Source: Ostreococcus lucimarinus CCE9901
Taxonomy: Eukaryota; Chlorophyta; Mamiellophyceae; Mamiellales; Bathycoccaceae
Assembly: GCF_000092065.1 (NCBI RefSeq)
Contig: NC_009360.1
Span: 186,001 to 250,000 of the forward strand
Reading direction: 5' to 3'
Length of the DNA: 64,000 nucleotides
A program made the translations under genes and the position numbers. Below are positions 20,501-30,172 of the stretch, one piece after another. The first letter of the stretch is position 1, and every line of letters starts with the position of its first letter. The notes under the pieces are model-generated. The model made no database searches, was not told the DNA's origin, and saw nothing but the letters and a program-made list of their open reading frames with translations.

Positions 20501-21951
20501 GACAAAGGTGAGCGTGGCTACTAAACTGCCCATATAACACGCGTTAATGCCCGATTGCTCGCCGTTGTGCGCTGGCGATGCACCGAATATTTGTAGCAAA
20601 ACTCTTACTTTGCCGTTCATGGATGACATCATCACTGGTGGAATGCAAAGCAGGGCGTACTCTCCAACGCTCCAAAGCGCGACGTAGGCGAAAATCACCG
20701 GACCGTGCACGTTCGCAAACGTCGTGTGACGCGTTGGGTTCACGACGAGAATCAATCCTAGCAAAAGCATGGGGTACGCAATTACGTTAACGACGAGTAA
20801 TGACGTCGCGAGTAACGTAAAGCCAGCCAAGACGCCGCCAAATCGAGCCAGCAAGCGGGCGACTGTTCCCGCGTCATCGTAGGTGTCCACGACGTCTGCA
20901 TCTGAAGCTGACTCCCCCTCCATCAAAGGCGCTCTAATACCTTCACCGTCTGCGGTATCGTAATCGCTGTCGTGTGACTCCACCGCACACAGCGCCATGA
21001 ATAGCCCGCCGATAGCGATGATTTGCGTCAAACGCAACAATCGCGCCACCGGCCCTTCCGTCCTATCCATCGAATACAACCCAAGCAACTGCGCCGAAGA
21101 CTCTCGCGCCGCGTCTTGCAACTCCGGTAACTGATACATGTAAATTGCCATGAAATGAATCGCGGTGTAGCACAAGCACGCCACCGTGGCCCTTCGCGGA
21201 AGATTTAATAAACTCTCGCGCGCACCTTGAAATTTGCCACCGACGCCGCGCCGCATCTCAGTTGCGAAATACGACACCACGAATAATAAATACATCATCG
21301 ACGACAGTGAAGGCACTGTCACCGCCGCTAACGCCGCCGTACACACCGTCACGCGCATCACCGTCTCCTTATCGCTCACTGTCGTCGCAAACGCCCCTTC
21401 CGCGTCGCCGCCGTCGAGCGCGCTCGCGCGCTCGCTCGCCCCATCCACGTACAGCTTACTTCCTCCCGCGAGCGCGATCCCGAAATAAGGCACAAAGAAC
21501 AGCACGTAGTCTATGATGCCATCCAATCTTCCGAACCCTAAATACCGCAGCGCGTCCGCTTGCCATGGATTCCTCGGCCACGCCGCTCCGAAACCGACGT
21601 AACACGCCTGCGTCGCGCAATTCCCCAACAGCACGAACGCACACAGCCCCATCACCCCCCACCACACGTCTCTCTGCACCCGCGTCAGCGCGTGCGTATT
21701 CTTTCGTCCCTCGTGCACGCGTTCGATCGCGAACGCCGTCAAGAATCCAAAACTCTGTAATCGACATGGTGTTCACGATGATGGATTCGTCAGTCCGTCG
21801 TTTCGTCCGGTTTTCTCTCTCGCGCGCGCGTCGATTCGCGTCGGCGCGTCCACGCGCGCACCATGATCGACGGTCGCTGTTCCGCGGCGTGTATGCTCAC
21901 GGCGACGACGAGCATGACGCTCGACATCGCCGCCATCGGGTCGACGCCCAT
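14534..21951 (-). CDS. PIEZO: Piezo-type mechanosensitive ion channel, two exons
   Basis: This is a giant multipass channel gated by membrane tension, 2,436 residues as rebuilt. Dozens of hydrophobic helices form the blade array. The C-terminal pore module is clear: KYHPFGQPQPWWKKVF, then an inner-helix stretch, an extracellular cap region, a last hydrophobic helix, and LYWLLIRIYRSPAVLFEFTR near the end, as in animal and plant Piezos. The large frame has no ATG at its 5' end. It joins to a small exon at 21862-21951 through an intron at 21755-21861 (donor GTGCGC, CTGAC at 21789-21793 on the minus strand, acceptor TTACAG) in phase 0. The added residues continue into a hydrophobic stretch. The family call is firm; exon 1 is an inference. 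Confidence 0.88.
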
Positions 21952-22045
21952 GGCGCGTTGTGACGCGCTCGGCGCACACGCGCGCGCGCTCGACGGACAC
22001 GCGCCGTTCGCGCGCGGCGAAGCGGTCGACGCGAGGCGCGCGCCG

Positions 22046-23329
22046 ATGCGCGCGTCGGCGTCGGCGGCGACGGCGGCGACGGCGCCGCGCGCGACCGCGA
22101 GGCGCGCGCGAATCGCGAACGCAAAGGCGCGCGGGACGACGACGACGACGCGCGCGTGCGTGAACTCGCCCGAGGGCGTGTTGGCGGCGCTGGTGTGCGT
22201 GGGGACGTGCGCGGGAGTGTTGGAGAAGCGCACGCGCGTCGGGGCGCGCGTGTCGGGGCCGGTGCTGGCGATGGCGAGCGCGAGCGCGCTGGCGAGCGCG
22301 AACGCGCTGCCGGGCGCGAGCGCGGCGTACGAGGCGGTGTGGACGACCGTCATGCCGAGTGGGGTGGTCTTAGCGTTGTTAGCGAGTGGGAAGGCGCTCG
22401 TGGGGAAGGGATGGACGGGGGCGGGTGAGGACGTGGCGAAGGCGTTCGTCGTCGGCGCGTGCGGCACCGTCGTCGGCACCGCGGCGGCGTTCGCGGCGTG
22501 CGGACGCGCACTCGGTACGCACGGAGCGAAGATCGCGGGGTGTTTGTGCGCGAGCTACATCGGTGGCAGCTTGAATTTTGCGGCGACGGCGCAGGCGTTG
22601 GACGTGGTGAACGCGGGAGGGAAGGCACTGTTGACTGGCGCGATGGCGGCGGACAATCTCGCGATGTGCGCGTATCTTGCGGCGCTCTTCGCAATTAAGA
22701 CTTCGGGGCCGAGTGAGGAAGAAAGATCGAGGGAGGTTGAGAGCGGCGAACGAGTTTTGAGTGGTGTCACGGCGGCGTCCGCATGCGCATCGCTCGCGAT
22801 GGCGTTGATTGTTTTGGAATTGTCGCGTCTCGTCGCCGCCGGATTCGGCGCGCCCAGTTTATCGCTGGGCGTCGCGTGCGTTTTGGCGCCCATCGTCTCG
22901 ATTTCGGCGAGCACGATCGCTCGGACGTCAAAATCTGAATCAAGGAATTTATCCAGTATTTTGGCGTTTTCTGGATCGCAACCGATGAGCGAGGCGCTCA
23001 TGCTCTTGTTTTTCGCTACGCTCGGCGCCATGGTGGATTTGCGCACAATTTTTGCGACGCTCTCGGGCGGCGCTATGTTGCCATTCATCGCGATTCTTCT
23101 CACAACACAACTTGTGTTCACTCTGCTTGTCGGTCACAAGTTATTGAAGATCCCATTGTGGGCCGTGCTCGTCGCGGCGAACGCGAATGTGGGCGGACCA
23201 GCGACCGCCGCAGCGATGGCCGCAGCGCGCGGATGGCGTCAAGCCTTTGCACCGGCGGTGGCCACGGGGATATTCGGTTATTCGATCGCGACTTTGATCG
23301 GCGTCGCGATAGGAATTTTTTTAGCGTAG
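22046..23329 (+). CDS. DUF819 family multipass membrane protein, probably plastid
   Basis: A membrane protein of the DUF819 family, with about ten hydrophobic helices and the signature ASYIGGSLNFAATAQAL. A matching second-half motif, NANVGGPATAAAMAAARGW, shows the internal two-fold symmetry common in transporter folds. Members occur in bacteria and plant plastids; no substrate is established that I can name. From the ATG at 22046 the product is 427 residues and begins with an acid-free Ala/Ser/Arg transit-like peptide. In-frame ATGs at 21863 and 21950 would overlap the proposed first Piezo exon. It is convergent with SMC4, 72 bp apart. Confidence 0.8.
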   Translation: MRASASAATAATAPRATARRARIANAKARGTTTTTRACVNSPEGVLAALVCVGTCAGVLEKRTRVGARVSGPVLAMASASALASANALPGASAAYEAVWTTVMPSGVVLALLASGKALVGKGWTGAGEDVAKAFVVGACGTVVGTAAAFAACGRALGTHGAKIAGCLCASYIGGSLNFAATAQALDVVNAGGKALLTGAMAADNLAMCAYLAALFAIKTSGPSEEERSREVESGERVLSGVTAASACASLAMALIVLELSRLVAAGFGAPSLSLGVACVLAPIVSISASTIARTSKSESRNLSSILAFSGSQPMSEALMLLFFATLGAMVDLRTIFATLSGGAMLPFIAILLTTQLVFTLLVGHKLLKIPLWAVLVAANANVGGPATAAAMAAARGWRQAFAPAVATGIFGYSIATLIGVAIGIFLA

Positions 23330-23401
23330 TAGTGGGGCGTGTAATAGTTAGCATTAGTGTTCGTTCGTATTCAAACGGGATCTACTATACAGAGGATTAA
23401 T

Positions 23402-26400
23402 TTACGCCGTCAGCGCGGCGCGCTCCGCCTCGACTGCGGCATTACTCTCTTGCTGTTGAAGCTGCGCGAGTTGGTTGGCGCCAACCTTGAATGCGCCCGG
23501 ATTGATCGCCACTGTCTTCGTGGTGTTGTTGGTCTTGTAAATACCGACCAATCTATCCGCGAGCTCGAACATGTTATTGCGCAGAGAAATGATCACAAAC
23601 TGAGCGTTTTTCGTTCGCTCCTTGATGTAATGTCCGACGATGGAAACGTTCTTGAAATCCAACGCAGCGTCAATTTCGTCCATGACATACAACGGTGTGG
23701 GCTTGTAGTGATGCAAAGCAAACACCAATGCGAGCGATGAGAGCGTCTTCTCACCACCGGATAAATTGGCGATGTTCTTCCAGCTCTTCTTCGGCGGGCG
23801 CACGCTGAAAACAATGCCCTCGGAGAAGGGATCGAGCGAATCTACCAGCTCAAGTTCGGCATCACCACCGAGAGTGATCATTTGATACATCTCTTTGAGT
23901 TTGAGCGAGATAATATTGAAACCATCCATGAACTCGTTGAGTCGTTTTTGTCGTAGCTTGTCGTACGCTTCACGAGTGTTATCACGCTCCTCCGTCGCCG
24001 CGCTCAACTCAGCGGCGCGCTCTTCGTACTCCTCCGCTTTCTTCGCGTACGCTTCGATAGATGACATGTCAGGCTTTGCAGCCGCGAGTTCTTCTTCTAA
24101 AATCACCGCCTTTTCTTGCATCTCGTCCGTCGTATGTTGCTCGAGCTCTTCGTCGTTCAAGAGTTCAGGCACTTCACCCTCCGCGTAAAGCGACGTGCGC
24201 TCCTTCGTCACCTTGTTGATTTCTTTATTCCAGTGCTTTTCCTTGTCTTTATTCTCCTTCTGGACGACGCTGAGGTCGTCTAATTTCGCTTGAATATCAA
24301 CTTCAACGCCTCGGATGGTGCCGACAATTTTCATTATTTCATCGAACGCTTTCTGTGCCTCGGAGAACTCGCCACTCTTCACTTCAAGGAGCTGCTTAAG
24401 TTCGCCTTGCGATTCGAGTACGGCGGCGGCGCCGTCTTCAAGTGCCTTGAATTCAGCCTCGTGATTCTGCATATTAGCCTTAATTTGCTCAACTTCGGCT
24501 TGATTGGCTTCGATTCCCTTGGAGAGACGAGCGGTCGTCCCTTCGTGAGACTTGGCCTTGGCGCGCTTCTCGGTGACGGCGTCAGACGCTGCAGCGATGC
24601 CGGCGGTGAGATCCTTGACTAACGCTCGCTGCCTTTTCAAGCCATCACCGCCAACGTTATCCATCTTTTGTTGCAACTTGGCTTCCTTCTGTTTAAGAGC
24701 GGCTGCACCCGCCGTGACTTCATCCAACACAACCTTGGCCTTTTCAACTTCTTTGTCGAGTCTCTTGAGCTCGTCCGCGTCGTTCTTACTCGCGTCATGC
24801 GCCGCTTCGAGTTCAACCAAACGAGTGGACAAATCAGCAGCCTTGGCTTCGGCTGCGTCAAATTCAGCCTTCAACTTGGGAATCATGCGTTCGATTTTGT
24901 TGACGATCGCCTCTGCATCGCGAGCCTCCTGGAGAGATTTGAGCGCCACCTGACGCGAGCGTTCGTAGAGTTTTCCAGCTTGTTCAAGCTCCACCTCTGC
25001 CATTTTAATCTCTTTCGCCACTTCGGCGGCATCGGTAATCACTGGTGCTTGATTTCCAACGCGCATTCTACCGGTACGCGGCTTGGAACCGCCACCACTC
25101 AACGTACCGCTGGTCTCAAACAGTTGACCCTGAATGGTAACCACTCGACGGCGCTTCTCGCCGTGAGCCAGGCGCGAAGCTTGTTCGAGATCTTGAGCCA
25201 CTAAAGTATCACGAACTCCGAAGTAGAAAGCGACCGCAAAGCGTTCTTCCGCGGGTTTGATCAAATCGATCAGGCGCGGCGCGTTGTCCGGGTTGGAAAC
25301 CTTTTCGTTCATCTTAGAAAGAAGATGCTTCTGTCTGTCGAGGGCAAGAAAGTTGCCCCGACCGAGGTTGTGCTTCCGAAGGTACGACACACAAAGCTGC
25401 GCATCGGACGTGGTTTCAACCAAGATGTGATCAAGAGGTCCACATGCAGTCGACACCGCGACATCATATTCTTTGTCAATAGCCCCAAGATCACCGAGAC
25501 GACCGAGAACACCCTTGAGCGCGCCAGCGGCTTGAGCGTCAAGCAACGCTTGCACCATCGCATTCTGACTCTTCTCCGTCTCGGCCGTCGAACGACGTTG
25601 TTCGAGCTTACCACGAATCTCACGAGTCTCAGCTTGCGCAGCGGCTTCTTTTTCTTTCGCATCGGCTTCCATTACTCGAGCCTTATCGGCGCGCGCGCGC
25701 TCTGTCTCCAACGTCGCTTCCTCTTCGCCGATGGTTTTCTTCAACTCGATAGCCTTCACGCGTGCCTCCTTTTGACCCTCACGTGCCGCGTTCAAAGACT
25801 TTTCTGCATCAGCGTGTTTTTCAAGGAGAAGGGCTCGCTCAGACGTAGCGACGTTGAACGCCCCCTGAGCCGCGGCGAGCTTACCTTCCCACGGCGCCAA
25901 ATCCTTTTGCGCTTGGTCGAGTTCGCGGCCCACCGCTGCGAACTCATCTTGCAAGCTAGCGACGAGAGCATCCAAAGCAGCCTCTTCTTTGTCGATTCTT
26001 GCCTCGAGATCTGCCTTTTTTGCTTCCAAAACGGGCACTTCTTTCTCAATCGCCGCGCATTCCGCCGCCATTTTCTGCTGCTTTTCCGTGTCCGTGGCAA
26101 TTTTCGTGTTGAGTTTCTTCACCGACGCCTTCATGTTTTTCAACTCCTCTCGATACTTGGCATCCTTCAGCTCGAAGTCGGCAAAGTCTTTCACACTCTT
26201 GTCGAAATCAGCTTGAATCTTGGACAATTCGTCAGCAATTTCGCCCTTACGGCCCTCTGCAGCCTTCAACGCGTCCTCGTGCTCGGAGTGTTTCGCGCGC
26301 TCTTCTTCGAGCTTTTGCGTGAGCGCATCCTTGTTTTCTTGAATCTTGACCAAGTTGGTTTGCGTCTCTTTGATGAATAGTTGGTACATCGTCGATCGCG

Positions 26401-27384
26401 TAGACAAGAGCTCTTTTTCTTTCTCTAAGAACGCCTCCGCCTCCGCCTTGACGATGGCGAGCGCATCCTTCTCACCCTCGACTAACTTCAATCGGTTTAC
26501 CATGACATCGCGCTGCTCGTTCAACTCCTCCAACTTCTTGCTCGCCTCTTCGATGGGCTCGACGTATTGCAAAGTACCGATGATGTCTTCCAAGTATTCC
26601 AATAAGCCTTCATCGCCCGGCGCCGCCCCTTTCGGCTTCATCATGGAAATTTGTTCAACTTCCCCTTGCAAGATGAGGAAACGGTTGTTGTTTAAATCCA
26701 CATCCTTCGACTTTAACAACTTTGTCACCTCTGTGAACGAGCTCGTCTTATCGTTCACGAAGTATTTGCTCGAGTTATTCCTGTACGCCTCGCGAGAGAT
26801 GACGAAATCCGAGTTCGGCACGATATCGTATCCTTCTTCGTCGTCCACGTGATCGATGATTTCGTGAAAGTGCACCTCCACACGCGCGTGCTCCAAATTT
26901 CTGAAATCTGTAGAGTTGTGAATCAACTCGCTCACCTTATTCAATCGCAACTGTTTCGCTCGTTTACCGAACACAAACATCATCGCGTCGATCACGTTCG
27001 ACTTCCCGCTCCCATTCGGGCCGACGACGGATGAAAAACTCTGCTCGAGCGAGTCGCGCGCGGCGCGTCAGTCCCCCGTCGTCGCGACGCGCGAACCAGT
27101 CAAATCGAACTCGAGCGCGTCGACATCCGCGCCCTCGCGCGCGTCCGAGCGCGCACCTTATGAAACGGTCCCACGTGTTGCGCCCCCGCGTAGGATTTAA
27201 AATTCTCCAGCACCATCTTCTTGATCGCCAATCGCGGTTTCCGCGCTCGTCGCTTCGCGTCCTCGTCGTCCTCGCGATGTCGTTCCCGTTCGTCCGTCTC
27301 CGTCGCCGTCGCGTCCTCGCGCGCGCGCGCGTCGCTCGCGGGCGCGTCATCGTCGCATTCGCGCGCGCCGTCTTCCGCCGTCAT
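23402..27384 (-). CDS. SMC4: Condensin subunit SMC4, two exons
   Basis: The 1,288-residue ATPase subunit of condensin, which compacts chromosomes in mitosis. Exon 1 (27157-27384) encodes an acidic N-terminus and KMVLENFKSYAGAQHVGPFHK. The intron is 27041-27156 (donor GTGCGC, CTGAC on the minus strand at 27067-27071, acceptor CAG). Exon 2 (23402-27040) begins SFSSVVGPNGSGKSNVIDAM, placing Walker A at about 83-90. Long coiled coils flank a hinge (GVLGRLGDLGAIDKEYDVAV), and the C-terminus carries LSGGEKTLSSLAL and YVMDEIDAALD. FVFGKRAKQLRLNKVSELIH is diagnostic for SMC4 over SMC2 or cohesin SMCs. Without exon 1 the protein would lack its first ATPase strand. Confidence 0.95.
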
Positions 27385-27389
27385 CGCGC

Positions 27390-27430
<41 letters not shown>

Positions 27431-27729
27431 GGTGTGTCATCCGTCGCCCGACCAACGACCGTTCCGTTCCCCTCTGTCGATGGCGCACGTGTCGCGCGGA
27501 ATACGGGGTTTCGTACTTTTTTTTTTGAAAATTCAAACGCCGTCGACAGGTGCGTCGATCGCGCGGCGCGCGCACTTGGACGCGCGCGCGCGCGGACGAG
27601 GCGACGGACGAGCGACGCGCGGTGCGGTGCGCGAGACGGACGCGCGCGCGAGCGAACGAACGCGGCGGGAACCGCGCTCGAAGACGCGGGAAGACGCGCC
27701 AGCGGTCGAGGCGTCGACAGCGCGCGACG
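27385..27729. promoter_or_regulatory. Divergent intergenic region SMC4 / MT-A70
   Basis: About 345 bp between two divergent ATGs. It holds a CGT trinucleotide run (27395-27430), an A/T-rich stretch with ten consecutive T residues near 27513-27523, and GC-rich sequence open in several frames without recognisable coding content. Confidence 0.4.
27395..27430. repeat. CGT trinucleotide run
   Basis: About twelve CGT units just 5' of the SMC4 start, on the GC-rich side of the shared promoter region. Confidence 0.85.
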
Positions 27730-29070
27730 ATGGCGAACGAGGACGGCGATGTCGCCGCGGGGAGCCGGCCGAAGCGCAAGGCGAGCGCATCGTTGCGAGC
27801 GCGGACGTCGCGAGGGAAACAAGCGCCGTCGAGCGCGCACTACGTGGGATACGTGCAAGACGACGAGACGCCAGAGATGATTATGAAAAAGTTTGAAGAG
27901 ATGGAACGGATTCGACAAGCCACCAAGGCGCAAGTCGGTGAGGATGGTGATAAGGAGAACAAGGAAGGCGCGACAAACGGTGCGGGTGGAGACGCGGTCG
28001 GGACCAACGGCGACGAGCACGAAGGGTTGGACGAGGAACAGTTGAAGGAGTTGTTCAAAAATACGTCTACGTTTACGGTGAAGGAGGCCGTGATGGATTC
28101 TAACGCGCTTTTCGGTGATATGAGGATCGCGAACGAAGATGGGATGTATTTCTCGGACGATGAAGAGTTGCAAGATGAATTCTGGGAGGCGCTGACCGGT
28201 AAGAAGCGTAGAGGTAAGAAATCCAAGGGGCCGAGAGTGCCGAGAGCGCCGAGAGCGCCGCGCGAACCAAAGGCGGCGCAGTCACACATGATCACCGCGT
28301 ACAATAGCGACCAAGGCTTGTTCTTGCGCAAGAAGAAGTTTGTTGATCCTTTCGAGCCTGTCATCATCAAGGTCCCGGCGCACCCGATTCCAGTGAGCTA
28401 TGGACGAGTAATTCAGCCGTACGAACCAAAATCGGTGCGAGAGGCGAAACTGAAACAAGTTCCCGATTGCGTGCACATGCAAACGAACATCAAGAAGATG
28501 GAATATGAATCGCTCGGTAAGGACTATTTAGGTGTGCTCATGAACCCGCCGTGGGATATTGAAGATTCCCCAGATCGCGGCGACGTGACGTTGGAGGACA
28601 TCGAAGCCATTCCGCTTGAAAAACTCACGCCACTCGGTTTCATCTTTATTTGGGTTGAGAAGGAAAATTTGTCCAAGGTTTGCGACATCATGGACCGAAA
28701 GAACTTTGTCTACGTAGAGAACTTGACGTGGGTACAACTCAAGCCGAACAACACGATCGTTGAGTCCTCTGCGCGCTATCTTGGTCGCTCGCACAGAACA
28801 ATGCTCATCTTCAGACGAGACGTTCGCGACAAGCGCTTCATTGAAGGGAAGAAGATTGAGTTGCGACACCAACGTAACTCGGATGTGACTCTCGATATTG
28901 TGCAGACCACGAAAACTGGTCGACGTGTTGTCCCTGAGCACGTGTACAAGTCCATCGAAACTCTTTTACCGACGGCGTACGAACCTGGAACGCCTGGTAA
29001 GCTCCTCGAATTGTGGGCCGAACCGGGCGCGCGACGCGCGGGTTGGACTTCCGTGGCGGATACTCCTTAG
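27730..29070 (+). CDS. MT-A70-family methyltransferase-like protein with NPPW motif
   Basis: A 446-residue protein. The N-terminal half is charged and disordered, with a PRVPRAPRAP repeat. The C-terminal half is an MT-A70 domain: YLGVLMNPPWDI, TLEDIEAIPLEKL, GFIFIWVEKENL, then an RTMLIFRR strand and PGTPGKLLELWAEPGARRAGW at the end, as in METTL3/METTL14/METTL4 and the MTA1/MTA9 clade. The catalytic tetrapeptide, DPPW in active members, is NPPW. Asn is used in other amino-methyltransferases (NPPY), so activity is possible; it could also be a non-catalytic partner. The target (RNA m6A or DNA 6mA) is not decided by sequence. The first credible ATG is 27730. Confidence 0.78.
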   Translation: MANEDGDVAAGSRPKRKASASLRARTSRGKQAPSSAHYVGYVQDDETPEMIMKKFEEMERIRQATKAQVGEDGDKENKEGATNGAGGDAVGTNGDEHEGLDEEQLKELFKNTSTFTVKEAVMDSNALFGDMRIANEDGMYFSDDEELQDEFWEALTGKKRRGKKSKGPRVPRAPRAPREPKAAQSHMITAYNSDQGLFLRKKKFVDPFEPVIIKVPAHPIPVSYGRVIQPYEPKSVREAKLKQVPDCVHMQTNIKKMEYESLGKDYLGVLMNPPWDIEDSPDRGDVTLEDIEAIPLEKLTPLGFIFIWVEKENLSKVCDIMDRKNFVYVENLTWVQLKPNNTIVESSARYLGRSHRTMLIFRRDVRDKRFIEGKKIELRHQRNSDVTLDIVQTTKTGRRVVPEHVYKSIETLLPTAYEPGTPGKLLELWAEPGARRAGWTSVADTP

Positions 29071-29091
29071 TCTCTAGATCTTTGTTGTTAT

Positions 29092-29988
29092 TCAATCCCT
29101 TTGGATACGTCTAATTTTTCTTCCGCTACTGCTAATCGTCGGTTTGGACAGAACTAATTCCTCTTGAGCTCTGGAGTGATTTACGTCGCCCCGCTGCCGT
29201 CTCTTCCGCCTATTTGTGGTGATGTTGCGTGGCTTTGACTCTTCTTTCGCCATCGCACGCTTTGTCTGTGCCTTCAGGGACGCACGATACATCAAACTTT
29301 CCTCTGTTTGCACAATAGTTCGCTTCGACGGCCCTCTGCAAATACTTCGCGAGTCGCGCAAAAACGTCTCCAACTGCTGCTTGCCGGCGCCGAGTCGCTT
29401 TGCCTCGCGCACTTTTTCATCCTCATCCACCGATTTTCTAGACAACCCTTTGGCCCAAGATGGAAGTTTTGGATTGAACCACATATTTTTACACTCTCGA
29501 ATCACGCTCAACGATCGCGGAACCTCGTTTGCGTTGCGATTGACGCGAATAATATCGCGCATTCGAGTCTTCAAATCCGTTCCAATAAAATGGTGCTCGC
29601 TCGCGTACATATACGCGACTGCAGTGTCCTCCAATCCTTCGGCGAATTGCTTCCAGCCTTTCAACGTCGTTCTAAAATTCTCACCCACATTTAAGCACCA
29701 AATACGTTTCCGTCGCAACACGTCGAGGAGCAGCATCAACTGCTCGTCGTACACCCCGTCTTCGAAGTTTTGCAAGTACAGCGCTTCGATTTTCGTGTTT
29801 TCCTTCAGCGCCTCGAGCACCGCATCGATCACTACCGGCTTAGCCGTGCTAGGGACGTATCGCTTCAACCTCAAGACCTTACCTCCGGCGTCACACGCGA
29901 GTGTGTTGTCGCGTAGGCGCGCGATGAAGTCGACGAAGGCGGGCGACTCGAGAACGTTCGAGCCAGATTCTCGCCGCTTCGCGCGCAT
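29092..29988 (-). CDS. LRR-like (ribonuclease-inhibitor-like) protein of unknown function
   Basis: A 298-residue protein. Residues 1-150 show helix/strand alternation with Leu spacing like RNI/LRR repeats (VVIDAVLEALKENTKIEALY, then IWCLNVGENF). A conserved-looking MYASEHHFIGTDLKTRMRDI segment follows. The C-terminal half is basic and rich in Lys/Arg/Ser, ending in two Arg/Lys clusters that could be nuclear signals. I do not recognise a named family. It is convergent with the MT-A70 gene, only 21 bp between stops. The ATG at 29988 is the first in frame. Confidence 0.6.
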   Translation of the reverse strand: MRAKRRESGSNVLESPAFVDFIARLRDNTLACDAGGKVLRLKRYVPSTAKPVVIDAVLEALKENTKIEALYLQNFEDGVYDEQLMLLLDVLRRKRIWCLNVGENFRTTLKGWKQFAEGLEDTAVAYMYASEHHFIGTDLKTRMRDIIRVNRNANEVPRSLSVIRECKNMWFNPKLPSWAKGLSRKSVDEDEKVREAKRLGAGKQQLETFLRDSRSICRGPSKRTIVQTEESLMYRASLKAQTKRAMAKEESKPRNITTNRRKRRQRGDVNHSRAQEELVLSKPTISSSGRKIRRIQRD

Positions 29989-30172
29989 CGCTGGGCGATG
30001 TCGGCGAACCGCGTGACGCTGTGTCTGTTTAGCTCACCCGCGGTCGTCGGATCGCGAGCGATGCCGTCGAAGAATGAGGCAGAGGCGGTGATACTCGCGG
30101 CGAAGAATCCAAGCCGTCTGGGCGACACGCGCCTCCAATGGATGGTGTAGTTTTCTTTTAATTACATCTCGT

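Noticed and set aside
21790-22479. A 229-codon minus-strand frame opposite DUF819
   Set aside because: Only its last 30 codons before 21862 are credible, as the first Piezo exon; the rest is the mirror of the DUF819 coding region.
29998-30150. A 50-codon ATG frame on the plus strand in the gap between two minus-strand genes
   Set aside because: No family match, no targeting or membrane feature, and codon use is not distinctive; short frames of this size are expected in GC-rich DNA.
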